DNA from: an uncultured Prevotella sp.
Lineage (GTDB): Bacteria; Bacteroidota; Bacteroidia; Bacteroidales; Bacteroidaceae
Assembly: GCA_900554545.1 (NCBI GenBank)
Contig: USHW01000003.1
Span: forward strand, 26,268-90,267
Direction of reading: 5' to 3'
DNA: 64,000 nt
This document shows, piece by piece, positions 34,076 through 42,652 of the stretch. The notes below the pieces were generated by a model. The model was not told the origin of the DNA, did not search any database, and saw only the letters and a list, made by a program, of their open reading frames with translations. Both the position numbers and the translations under genes were made by a program. The first letter of the stretch is position 1. Every line of letters starts with the position of its first letter.

Positions 34076-34109
34076 AAAAGCGTGCAGCTCACCAGAGCTG
34101 CACGCTTTT
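34076..34109 (-). terminator. Strong hairpin, probably the displaced native dnaK terminator
   Basis: A 15-bp perfect stem (34076-34090 with 34095-34109) with loop ACCA. Read on the minus strand it ends CGCTTTTTG. It lies 33 bases past a displaced FEEVK-stop sequence at 34143-34160, the spacing expected for a dnaK terminator. It also faces the AraC 3' end. Apart from this hairpin I see nothing in 33781-34142. Confidence 0.7.
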
Positions 34110-34142
34110 GCTTGCGGTTTAGTATGTATTTACTTATCGGAA

Positions 34143-34160
34143 TCATTTGACTTCCTCAAA
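34143..34160 (-). other. Left attachment site: displaced dnaK 3' end
   Basis: The minus strand reads TTTGAGGAAGTCAAATGA, encoding FEEVK-stop. The end of dnaK at 56503-56520 reads TTTGAGGAAGTGAAGTAA, also FEEVK-stop. The first 11 bases are identical; the three differences after that keep the same codon meaning. Confidence 0.85.
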
Positions 34161-34265
34161 CCTAAACACTACTGTGTATCAGTTGATTACGAATATACGT
34201 AAACGATAAGAGGACGTAAAAGAGGTGGTTAAGCCAAGCAAAAGTAGAAATCCACAAATACGCTA

Positions 34266-34337
34266 TTAGCGATTCTTGCTAAGTACTTTCTCTTCCAACT
34301 TTGGTAAATTCCATGGTTTGTTCTCGTCTATATCAAT
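34266..34337 (-). pseudogene. Remnant of a second copy of the 39657 gene 3' end
   Basis: In the minus-strand frame this stretch encodes NLPKLEEKVLSKNR-stop, matching LPQLEEKVLGKNHK-stop at the end of the gene at 39657-40637. At DNA level GATTCTTGC(T/C)AAGTACTTTC and TCTTCCAACT are shared. The remnant overlaps the last codons of the nuclease gene. Confidence 0.8.
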
Positions 34338-36090
34338 TAACACTAGTGATTTTCTTTTTTAGTCCTAATGCGTTTAATGACTCATTAAACATTTTCTGTC
34401 TCTCTAATTTCGATATTTTATAGTGTTCCATCATAAAAGTATCAAAATCTGAAAAAGGATTAAAAGACCAATGGATGCCATCTTTCTCATATTTGGCCGC
34501 TTTACTATAATAATTATCAAATATGGTATGGAAACCAAATCTAGCAAAGGCTTGTCTATGCCATATTAGTGTGTTTATGGACATTACAACAAGCGGATGA
34601 CACATTTGATTTGGTAGCTCTTTATCAATTAAATCCTTATACCAAGAGTTGATGATACCTGATATACCAGGAATGACAAGATGAGTATCTTCCAATACTA
34701 GCACTGGGTAATACGCCACTTCGTCCGGTATGTTTTTATCAAGCTCAAAATCATCATCGTCTATAAGTTTCATTTGATTGCCAAGCTGCTTTACTCCCAA
34801 ATCTTCAGGTTTCTTTTTCTCCTTACGCGATTTATCAGTGTTCTTGGTTGACTGATAGAGTTTTTGTTTCAACAAATCCAGCAGTTCTGTAATGTCAGAT
34901 TTATCTTTTACCTCACCTTTAATTCTGATTGCTTTACACTCAAAGAGTATTATGTTATAATCTTCTCTAACATAGAAATCTGGTTGCCCGTCAATCTCTG
35001 TAGGGGCATTCAATTCTTCTACATCGTGTTTAGTAGGCCAAAAGAACGACGTATGCTTTGAAAGAGCTGCAAGAGCTGCAGGTTGAAACAATCGTCGCTC
35101 AACAAATTCTTTATTATAAAATGCAAAAGCATTCTTGAATCCATCCTTTATATCAAAGAATAGACTGCTGTATAGTCTCTCTAGTAACAAGTGAAGACTA
35201 TAAATCAGATATTTACTACTATCAACTCTCACCAGAGGGTGTGAACGGAAAGTTCTATAATCTACATTATTATCTCTTGATTCCGCATCTTCTGCATCAT
35301 ACGGTATAGTAGCCGTTATGTCTATACAGAGATTATCCAGCACTGACTTACTTATAAGATGATCTTCATCTTTCAACTGATTATAGTCAAAGATAGGACA
35401 TGCTTTTACACCACTCTTCAAATATCCCATTGATAGTGACACTAATGACATCCAAGTTTTGGAATACTCATCCATTGAATTAATCCCCATCTTTTGCATG
35501 AATACTTCATATGCATTAGCACATTTAGGGTGATTCTCTAAGAAATCCACTAGTTTCTTATAGTGTGTAATCTGACGAACAAAAGTATCACTCTGATTTT
35601 GATTAATGATATCATTCTGCACGTAGTAGTTAGCGAACAAAAGTGTTGCTAAATCCAATTGACCAGCATGGGAAAAAGCCATCAAATTTTCATTAAGCAT
35701 CAGCACAGAACGAAACAAATCATATTCAAAATCTTCTTTTTGTCCTTCATTCTTGTACTCTTGTACGGGAATAGAAAAGGCCACTCGCATCAACTCTAAT
35801 GCTGTTTTTACTGTACAATAGCAGACTCTATCCTGCCCTGTCGTATTAAGATATTTAGATATCTTTTCATTTAGACCAGGAATATGTTTCTTGCTTACCT
35901 CTGAGAAAAAAGTATTATTATTGTCCGGAATAAAGGCAGAATTGCTGTAATTATTGCATAGGACATGACAGCAACGAACAATATACTCACGGCTATATTT
36001 CTTCAGTATTGTTCGCACATCCAGATCTTTTTCCTTTGGAAATAAATCGTGGAATTCTAGTATTTTTTGTATCGTAAATTCCATTTTCAT
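34333..36090 (-). CDS. PD-(D/E)XK nuclease-domain protein, partner of SIR2 protein
   Basis: A 585-residue protein I cannot match to a named family. A restriction-endonuclease-like core is visible at residues 365-390: EIDGQPDFYV, then ILFECKA, i.e. PD at 370-371 and E-C-K at 384-386, the PD-(D/E)XK arrangement. The first 350 residues are helical without a known motif. Its ATG overlaps the stop codon of the SIR2 gene by one base (TAATG), so the two are translated together, and a function as a defence pair is likely: one subunit depleting NAD+, the other cutting nucleic acid, or the nuclease-like domain serving as a sensor. AT-rich like the rest of the cargo. Confidence 0.75.
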   Translation of the reverse strand: MKMEFTIQKILEFHDLFPKEKDLDVRTILKKYSREYIVRCCHVLCNNYSNSAFIPDNNNTFFSEVSKKHIPGLNEKISKYLNTTGQDRVCYCTVKTALELMRVAFSIPVQEYKNEGQKEDFEYDLFRSVLMLNENLMAFSHAGQLDLATLLFANYYVQNDIINQNQSDTFVRQITHYKKLVDFLENHPKCANAYEVFMQKMGINSMDEYSKTWMSLVSLSMGYLKSGVKACPIFDYNQLKDEDHLISKSVLDNLCIDITATIPYDAEDAESRDNNVDYRTFRSHPLVRVDSSKYLIYSLHLLLERLYSSLFFDIKDGFKNAFAFYNKEFVERRLFQPAALAALSKHTSFFWPTKHDVEELNAPTEIDGQPDFYVREDYNIILFECKAIRIKGEVKDKSDITELLDLLKQKLYQSTKNTDKSRKEKKKPEDLGVKQLGNQMKLIDDDDFELDKNIPDEVAYYPVLVLEDTHLVIPGISGIINSWYKDLIDKELPNQMCHPLVVMSINTLIWHRQAFARFGFHTIFDNYYSKAAKYEKDGIHWSFNPFSDFDTFMMEHYKISKLERQKMFNESLNALGLKKKITSVN

Positions 36091-39000
36091 TATGAATTAG
36101 CAAGACGGACTCCTATTTCAAATCCGTTTCTGACGTCATTCTTTATGTGCTCTTTTCCCATATAAGTTTGCCAAGCATTCAAACCTGTCCAGTCTGGCCA
36201 AATAATCGTCATAATACCTGCTATTTGATTTGCATAATATCGAATATCGTCTTTGATTTCTTCTGATATCGAACAACGTTCTATTCGATATGGCAGGTTA
36301 TTCATCCACTCCTCTAACTTGACACGCGCTTCTTTACTTACACCCTTATTCAATAAGATATCCCTTACAATATGGAGATATGTATGAGTATCCTCATCAA
36401 AGACATAAGACACCTTACTTATTATGTCTTTAATTATGGTTTGGTTAACTTTTGCACCTTGCTTGTTAGCCGTATAGACCAAAGCCTGGCCAGCATCACG
36501 GACTAATGAACTAGATTCTGAGAATATGGCTTTATTCACGTAACTTTTGATAGTAGTCTTATTCCATATGCCCCAATAAGCCAGGTGAGTCATAATTGTT
36601 AATACTGGATAACCGTGTTTACGGTATCGTTCAATTACGTTTTTAAAAGACTGCCACACGTCATTTTCTTTCGACGGAAGACCCTCTATTTGGCTATAAT
36701 AGTTCAGATAGGAGAAAATTCTCTCTACATGAGAGCGAAAGCCACCAAAGAAACTGTCAGAATCATCCTTTTTGAAGACATCTTCATTTTCTGTAAGAAT
36801 TCTTATTACTTTGTTCAAGAATAGCGAGTGTTGTTCCTCTGTAAAACGAGAAAAGCCAATCTGAAGACGGAATAATTTATTCGAGATTCTATCTATGAAG
36901 GCAGAAGAGTTCTCATTTGTGAAGTCTGTATCCAAGAACGAATTTAACTCAGAAGCCGCTATGGAACTCATCGTATTTTCCTCTGCTGGAAACTCATAAA
37001 AAGATTCTAATTTGTCATCAGATAAAGGCGGTATTGTTCTCCATACATTAATGCACGTATCTAAAACAGAAGAAGTTAAATCATCTTTCTTTGTCCGTTT
37101 TAAAATTCTGAGTCTTTTGTAAGCTGCTTGTTGCTCTTTAATTACATCAGACGATAAACCTGTCATGGCGATGTTACCAGCCTCTATAGAATAATCAATT
37201 TCATCTTTCAACAAATTGGGCATTTTAAAATCTTCTTCTCTAACGCCTGATTGCAAAATTGGTTGTTCCAAAGCTTTTTTCTGGCAGCGTTTCAACGATT
37301 CTCCAGACAAATTGTCGTATAAAGTTTGGACTTGTTTTCCATCATACTTTCGTGAATGTTGACGATATACGATACAAAGCGCATTAAATACACGTTCCAT
37401 TCTTTCCTGCGTAAGCAAAACTGAAAGTTTTACCAGTATGGGCAACAGACAAGTCAAAACTCGTTTCTGTAGGATTCTTCCTGCATACCGGTCAAGACCT
37501 ATTTCGCAAGATGCAATCGACTTGTCAAAAAACGCACAAGCATCTTCTCGCCTAATATGCAATAATGTTTCACGGTTTAATGCATTTATAGTTTTTGTCT
37601 CACAACATCTAACGATCCATTGTAGTGCATACTTCGGATAATAACGCATTAATCGCTCTATCATAAAAGTCTTAGTCTCAACTTCCGAAGAAAAACCTAC
37701 AGGCATACCAAATGGGAATCCTAACTTTTCATATAGTCGGAAATAACGAATCGCCCCATAATAATCTCCTCTAAATCCACTTCCTCCAAAATTCCATTGT
37801 TGACCAGTGTCTAATAGATTGAAACCATGTGTTATTTGGTGATGCGATGGTTTGTTTTCTTCTTTAACAATCATGTCGCGACAAGTTCTCGCAATCTCAG
37901 CAAAGTCGAAATCTGGGTTAGATTTATACATGGAATACATATAATCCATCCTCCATAGGAAGAGTTCTATGGCAGAGCGAACAGAAGACAACTGTGCGGA
38001 GTACTTTGATGTTAGAATATTCCTTTTCACTGACTTCAATAAGTCACGAAGCATTACTTGGGATTCTCGCAACTGCCCCATCTCTATCAGCATCCCGGCT
38101 TTCCACAAGTGGCCTTGATAATCAAATGAGCGGAGGTTCCAGTCATCAACAACTTGTTGAACGTTGGAATAATTCAATGTCGAGATGGCATATAGACATT
38201 TTATATAATTCAACTGCCGTTTATGCTCGTAAGTGAGCTGAGAAATGTGAGTCTCAATGTTTTCTAACAGATGAACATAATCATCATCTGCACCTTTGAA
38301 ACGATAGGTGTTGAGAAGAGAAAGCTTTAATCCCAATAGCTTCTGATATGTAGAATTATCCAAACCATTTGCATCTTCTGAAGGCAATTGTTCTAAAGCT
38401 TGTAAATACCATTCCATATCTGGAGATGCCAATGCTGTTTCAATACGCCAATTTACTTCGAACAAGAAATTTACCTGCTTTATAACATCATTAGCACACT
38501 TCGCATATATGTTGGTCCAAAAAGGTATATATTCCTTTGTGTCGGAAAATTCACTCATATGAGATGCTGGCAATACAATCCAGCCTGGATACGATTCGCG
38601 TATCATCTTCATTTCCTTTATAAGAGCATCGACGTCGTAGTTTTCTCCGATGTGTATTGATGTATGGGCATTTTTTAACTCTCCCGACCAATCCGTTTTA
38701 TATTTCTTACCTATATACATCAAGAAAAAATCCAACGCTTCCGAGAAACCACTAACTTTTTTTATGTCTGCAAGGTTGATGACATCGATTCCAAGGTCGT
38801 GCGATAGATGAATATTAGAATCGTGCATTTGGTTATTATACGTGATCTGATACACAGGAGAGGCCTGTTCTCCCATAACATCACGCAACCAGCCTATCCA
38901 ACTGAGAAAATTTGGATCATCACCAGAGAATCCAATAAGGCAAAGAACATTTTCTATTAGAGACTGTCGCACTGTATTTACGAATTCTGGAAATCGTTGT

Positions 39001-39566
39001 GGATAAGTGCGATAGTCTTCTTCGGTTATAATAAATGGACGTATATCGGGAAAACTGCCATGCAACTTAATCAACCTTGGATGAGGCGTGTACAATAATG
39101 TTTCCTTATTTGTTACCTTGTAGTAATACCTATCAGCTTCTATGAAAGCCTTTTCTAACAGTGTGTCATAATTTGTAGTAAAAACATCAGACCATGGCAA
39201 TTTCATTAGTTCGATATGCAAGCGTCCCGGATATACACGCTCATCAGGCAGAGAATTTTGAATCAAAGATTCTAGCTCCCCTCTTCCTTTGGATGCCTCC
39301 ACTTGAGATGCCAACCTAAGAACATTCTTATATCTTACATTCTTATCGTCTGGCTTTTCTCCATATAGAGTCTCATAGAAGTCATCTGCAAGCTCGAACC
39401 AATCTTTCATATGAATGGCATCATCCATTTCGGCATTCTTGCTAAAGCCTGCACCTACTAAACAAGAAGCCTTTCCCTCATGTAAGTTCATACGTATAGC
39501 ATTCAACTTCATTTTAAGGGAAGGATTCAACTCTTTATATAATTCATTGTATCTATTTTGTTTCAT
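36090..39566 (-). CDS. SIR2-domain defence protein (predicted NADase)
   Basis: A 1158-residue protein. Residues about 30-290 are a SIR2-like domain: GAGFS at 38-42, TTNYD at 130-134 (catalytic Asn), KLHGS at 167-171 (catalytic His) and GFSGDDPN at 212-219. The remaining 850 residues are helical repeat-like, as in the large SIR2 anti-phage proteins (DSR1/DSR2 type), which deplete NAD+ when they sense phage components. I infer the same here. It is translationally coupled to the PD-(D/E)XK gene. A 90-base gap without clear promoter separates it from the upstream membrane-protein gene, so it may be read from the XRE promoter region. Confidence 0.85.
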   Translation of the reverse strand: MKQNRYNELYKELNPSLKMKLNAIRMNLHEGKASCLVGAGFSKNAEMDDAIHMKDWFELADDFYETLYGEKPDDKNVRYKNVLRLASQVEASKGRGELESLIQNSLPDERVYPGRLHIELMKLPWSDVFTTNYDTLLEKAFIEADRYYYKVTNKETLLYTPHPRLIKLHGSFPDIRPFIITEEDYRTYPQRFPEFVNTVRQSLIENVLCLIGFSGDDPNFLSWIGWLRDVMGEQASPVYQITYNNQMHDSNIHLSHDLGIDVINLADIKKVSGFSEALDFFLMYIGKKYKTDWSGELKNAHTSIHIGENYDVDALIKEMKMIRESYPGWIVLPASHMSEFSDTKEYIPFWTNIYAKCANDVIKQVNFLFEVNWRIETALASPDMEWYLQALEQLPSEDANGLDNSTYQKLLGLKLSLLNTYRFKGADDDYVHLLENIETHISQLTYEHKRQLNYIKCLYAISTLNYSNVQQVVDDWNLRSFDYQGHLWKAGMLIEMGQLRESQVMLRDLLKSVKRNILTSKYSAQLSSVRSAIELFLWRMDYMYSMYKSNPDFDFAEIARTCRDMIVKEENKPSHHQITHGFNLLDTGQQWNFGGSGFRGDYYGAIRYFRLYEKLGFPFGMPVGFSSEVETKTFMIERLMRYYPKYALQWIVRCCETKTINALNRETLLHIRREDACAFFDKSIASCEIGLDRYAGRILQKRVLTCLLPILVKLSVLLTQERMERVFNALCIVYRQHSRKYDGKQVQTLYDNLSGESLKRCQKKALEQPILQSGVREEDFKMPNLLKDEIDYSIEAGNIAMTGLSSDVIKEQQAAYKRLRILKRTKKDDLTSSVLDTCINVWRTIPPLSDDKLESFYEFPAEENTMSSIAASELNSFLDTDFTNENSSAFIDRISNKLFRLQIGFSRFTEEQHSLFLNKVIRILTENEDVFKKDDSDSFFGGFRSHVERIFSYLNYYSQIEGLPSKENDVWQSFKNVIERYRKHGYPVLTIMTHLAYWGIWNKTTIKSYVNKAIFSESSSLVRDAGQALVYTANKQGAKVNQTIIKDIISKVSYVFDEDTHTYLHIVRDILLNKGVSKEARVKLEEWMNNLPYRIERCSISEEIKDDIRYYANQIAGIMTIIWPDWTGLNAWQTYMGKEHIKNDVRNGFEIGVRLANS

Positions 39567-39656
39567 GTTCGTTCTGTTTTTACTATACCGACTAGTATTA
39601 GCTGTACAAGTTTTACTCTAATTGAACATAATGTCAATGTTATTTGCAGATTGCTG

Positions 39657-40637
39657 TTATTTGTGATTCTTGCCAAGTACTTTCTCTTCCAACTGAGGCA
39701 GATGGTCTATGATGTTTGCGTCAATTTCAATTGTATATGTGCCCGCTGTGTTGCGCAGCGTCTTTTGAATGCTTGAAGGTTCGGTGTTGCTAAACCAGGC
39801 ATAAAACAGATTGAGCGCAAACAGAGCAGTTGTCTTCGGATCAATTCCATATTGGTTTGCAATGTTCCAACAGAAGTTCTTTAGGTCGGCTTGCTTCAGT
39901 CCTTTCTTCTTGCTGATGGAAAGGACTTCCATTCGGGTAACACCATTGAGTTCAACAAGAAGTTTGACAGCTTCCTCTATCTGATACAGTTCCTCATCCG
40001 TGAAACCATGAGGCATGAGCGTATAGCGGGTATATTTGAGGATGGCTTCAAGTTTCCTTGCTTCGCGAGCGACTTTTGCTTCATTCATCTGCTTGCGGTC
40101 AATTTGCACTTGATTGATGAATACCTCCAACTCGTCATGTGCCTTTTGGATGTCACGCTTCAACTGCAACTTTTCTAATGCCTCAGGAGTAACAGTTATT
40201 TCTTCTGGACTATGTGATTCTACATTGCTTTCTCTTTGGGGAGTGTCATCAGCAATAGGTGCAGCATTCTTTGTATTGGTGATAGTTGCCGTCTTCTCTT
40301 GTGCCTTCTTCTGTATATGGCCAAGGTTCAGAGCGATGTACTCCTCCATCTCCTCGCGGTCTGCTATGCTGTTCCATTCTTTGCGGTGAGACTTGAAGTA
40401 AGCATAGAGTCCCGTCTTGATGCCATGACAAGCAAGCACAAACAGGGCGTAATAGCCAACGAATATCGGAATTGTGAGCAGAACATACAAAAAGTCATTA
40501 TTTCCACCCACTATCCACTGAGCCGTCTTAAAAGCAGCGATGATGTAAGTGATGATGAGAATGCCAAGGAAAACCTTGTCAAAGTTACGAGCCGTCCCAT
40601 CCTTCCGATGTGATATGGGCAAAATATCAATCTCCAT
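39657..40637 (-). CDS. Membrane protein of unknown function, next to an XRE regulator
   Basis: A 326-residue protein I do not recognise. Two hydrophobic segments (VFLGILIITYIIAAF and VLLTIPIFVGYYALFVLAC) lie in the first 90 residues; the rest is soluble, with a charged, probably coiled-coil part in the middle (about 150-200) and a C-terminus LPQLEEKVLGKNHK. The start at 40637 (MEIDILPISHRK) overlaps nothing, while the longer frame runs into the XRE gene. Its 3' end is duplicated as a remnant at 34266-34337, on the far side of the SIR2/nuclease pair. It overlaps or adjoins the XRE gene (4-base gap), so they form one unit. Confidence 0.65.
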   Translation of the reverse strand: MEIDILPISHRKDGTARNFDKVFLGILIITYIIAAFKTAQWIVGGNNDFLYVLLTIPIFVGYYALFVLACHGIKTGLYAYFKSHRKEWNSIADREEMEEYIALNLGHIQKKAQEKTATITNTKNAAPIADDTPQRESNVESHSPEEITVTPEALEKLQLKRDIQKAHDELEVFINQVQIDRKQMNEAKVAREARKLEAILKYTRYTLMPHGFTDEELYQIEEAVKLLVELNGVTRMEVLSISKKKGLKQADLKNFCWNIANQYGIDPKTTALFALNLFYAWFSNTEPSSIQKTLRNTAGTYTIEIDANIIDHLPQLEEKVLGKNHK

Positions 40638-40641
40638 ACTT

Positions 40642-40929
40642 TTACTGTTCTTTGATTTGTTCTTGGGCAACTTCAATGGCTTGCGAACCGAGTTCTTGCT
40701 CGCCATCCACCGCATCAAGCACTTTGTCAGCCAGCCAGAGGGTCAGCATTTCGTTCTCGTCCTGATGGAAGTACTCTGCAAGTTTTATAACCTGTTCACG
40801 TTTAGCTCGCCTGTCACCGCGTTCAATCTTGCTGAACATCGGGGTGTCTATCTCCAATAGTGCAGCCAACTGGCGTTGCAGTACGCCATTCTCATCTCTT
40901 AATTCTCTAATCTTTTTTCCGAATAACAT
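40642..40929 (-). CDS. XRE-family HTH regulator
   Basis: A 95-residue protein with an N-terminal Cro/CI-type helix-turn-helix (KIRELRDENGVLQRQLAALL, then TPMFSKIERGDRRAKREQV). The C-terminal acidic tail is unassigned. It precedes the membrane-protein gene in one unit. Two triplets of an 11-base direct repeat lie directly upstream (40953-41083) and are its probable operators. It may control expression of the downstream SIR2/nuclease genes. Confidence 0.85.
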   Translation of the reverse strand: MLFGKKIRELRDENGVLQRQLAALLEIDTPMFSKIERGDRRAKREQVIKLAEYFHQDENEMLTLWLADKVLDAVDGEQELGSQAIEVAQEQIKEQ

Positions 40930-40952
40930 ATCTATGTCTATTTTTCTTCTTT

Positions 40953-41083
40953 AGCAAATTACCAGCAAGTTACCGGCAAGTTAAACTTATTCTCAATTAC
41001 CACTGATTATCAACATGTTCGCGAAATACTATTCCGCTTTTGGCACGTCTCAGCAAGTTACCAGCAAGTTACAGGCAAATTAA
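40953..41083. repeat. Two triplets of 11-bp iterons upstream of the XRE gene
   Basis: Units of (A/G)GCAA(G/A)TTACC occur three times in tandem at 40953-40984 and three times at 41052-41083, with the third unit of each triplet ending in TTAA. The triplets are 99 bases apart in the same orientation. They look like operator or replication iterons. Confidence 0.85.
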
Positions 41084-41085
41084 AT

Positions 41086-42537
41086 TTATGCCCAGATGGG
41101 AATATACTTCATATATCGAGGGGCAGTATTTGGATCAAGTACTTTTATCAAGTTCTTTCCTATCGCTTCCTTGATTAATCTAGAAGAACTGCTGGATGAT
41201 GTTTCAGGAATACCAAACCTGTCTCTCAGCGACTTGTTTGTCAAGGCATCACCTTGTATATACATAAGGCAAGCATGGAGATAACATGACCACAACTTAT
41301 CTTCCATCGGGATATTGCTAAACTCCATTGCAGAGAAGAGAGCAACTTTTGTGCTATCTTGGAACACTTCGATGCGTGGAGCCGGAATGTATTGAGCTTC
41401 ACATGCCAGCACCATTCTGTCCCAACCACGACCAAGTTCCTCACACATCTTCAATCGACGCATGAGCGAAGCAAGTTTCTCGTTTCGTGACTTCGGAGGA
41501 TTATCAATGATACGAAGCACATCTACTAAGGGTGTACCAGGATTCGTCACTTCAATACGATTGTCAAATATCTCCACCACTGGTGCAGCCCCTGTAATAT
41601 ATAGGTCCTGGTGAATGAGGCTGTTTGCAATAGCTTCTCTTACAGATGGGAGAGGGAACTTGCTTGTTGTTGACAATTGAACCGCATTCACATCCTCATT
41701 GCTTGGCAGTAAGGCATTCACATAGCGCACGATATTCTCAAAACAAATGGCATAACCTTGATTAAAAGGCTCTTCTTTTTGAATCAACAGACGGTTGATA
41801 CCCTTATACTGAACCACACGTATAGCTTTACGTCCTAACCGAGCAAACTCATTCAAGTCCTTGGCAAACAATATGGCGCCAAGATTGGTAATGCTATATA
41901 ATCCATTGTCTTGTTTCTGGATGATGCCATCCTCATTCAGATAATGCGCTACAGCATCCTTTTCTGCTGGCTGTGGTATTTTCAGCAGAGTAAAGTAGGC
42001 ATCCACCTGAAGCAGTCTAATGATGTCTTCGTATCTTTGGTCAATCTTGACGCATACATCCTCAAACTGGGCATGACGCAATTTGTCCCACAACTGAGCA
42101 CGGAATACAGGGAACTCATGCAACTTCTTCGTGTAGCTACCACTCCGTATGTAGTCAACCTTCTGGAAGCTTACAGGCTCATTTAGAGCCTTGTGAATAC
42201 GAATCAGTTCAACATGCTTGCCATCAATCTCAGCATCATAGTATTCAAAATCCGCATTCTTGGAGAGCATATAGCGAAGCCAGTTCTCCAACTCTTGCTC
42301 GCCTTTCTTTTCCATCTGTAACCGCACCTTTGTACCAATTATCTCATGCGTAGTATCATCTACTCCCCAAATCATATAGGCATAATCGCGGTCATTCAAT
42401 GTAGCGGTATTGGCAAGGGCACTTATGTCCTCGCCAATCATATTCGGCTCACAGTTGTTATGTTTGAACTCAACCCACCCTACTTCCTTGGGCAGTTTGC
42501 AGAGTTCCTTTACTAGTATGTCGATATTTCCTATCAT
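41086..42537 (-). CDS. AlbA_2/Schlafen-type protein with GHKL ATPase-like C-terminus
   Basis: A 483-residue protein. Residues 15-150 are an AlbA_2 (divergent AAA-4, Schlafen-like) domain, with VEFKHN and DISALANTATLND. The middle part contains PSVREAIANSLIHQDLY, then VEIFDNRIEVTNPG, the GHKL-like ATP-binding element of COG2865 proteins. The C-terminus is winged-helix-like. Such proteins are RNA-binding/nuclease candidates or regulators and occur in defence islands; its role here is unknown. A run of six Ser near residue 455 is odd. It lies 115 bases after the Mrr-PIN gene, possibly the last gene of that operon. Its stop codon abuts the iterons. Confidence 0.8.
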   Translation of the reverse strand: MIGNIDILVKELCKLPKEVGWVEFKHNNCEPNMIGEDISALANTATLNDRDYAYMIWGVDDTTHEIIGTKVRLQMEKKGEQELENWLRYMLSKNADFEYYDAEIDGKHVELIRIHKALNEPVSFQKVDYIRSGSYTKKLHEFPVFRAQLWDKLRHAQFEDVCVKIDQRYEDIIRLLQVDAYFTLLKIPQPAEKDAVAHYLNEDGIIQKQDNGLYSITNLGAILFAKDLNEFARLGRKAIRVVQYKGINRLLIQKEEPFNQGYAICFENIVRYVNALLPSNEDVNAVQLSTTSKFPLPSVREAIANSLIHQDLYITGAAPVVEIFDNRIEVTNPGTPLVDVLRIIDNPPKSRNEKLASLMRRLKMCEELGRGWDRMVLACEAQYIPAPRIEVFQDSTKVALFSAMEFSNIPMEDKLWSCYLHACLMYIQGDALTNKSLRDRFGIPETSSSSSSRLIKEAIGKNLIKVLDPNTAPRYMKYIPIWA

Positions 42538-42652
42538 ATTATTACTTCATTTACATAATTATAATCTTACATACTACAACATTATCAACATAGCGGATTC
42601 GAAGTTACTGTTTTTATCAGCTGACACATGTTGTTTTTAGGGGGTATATCCA

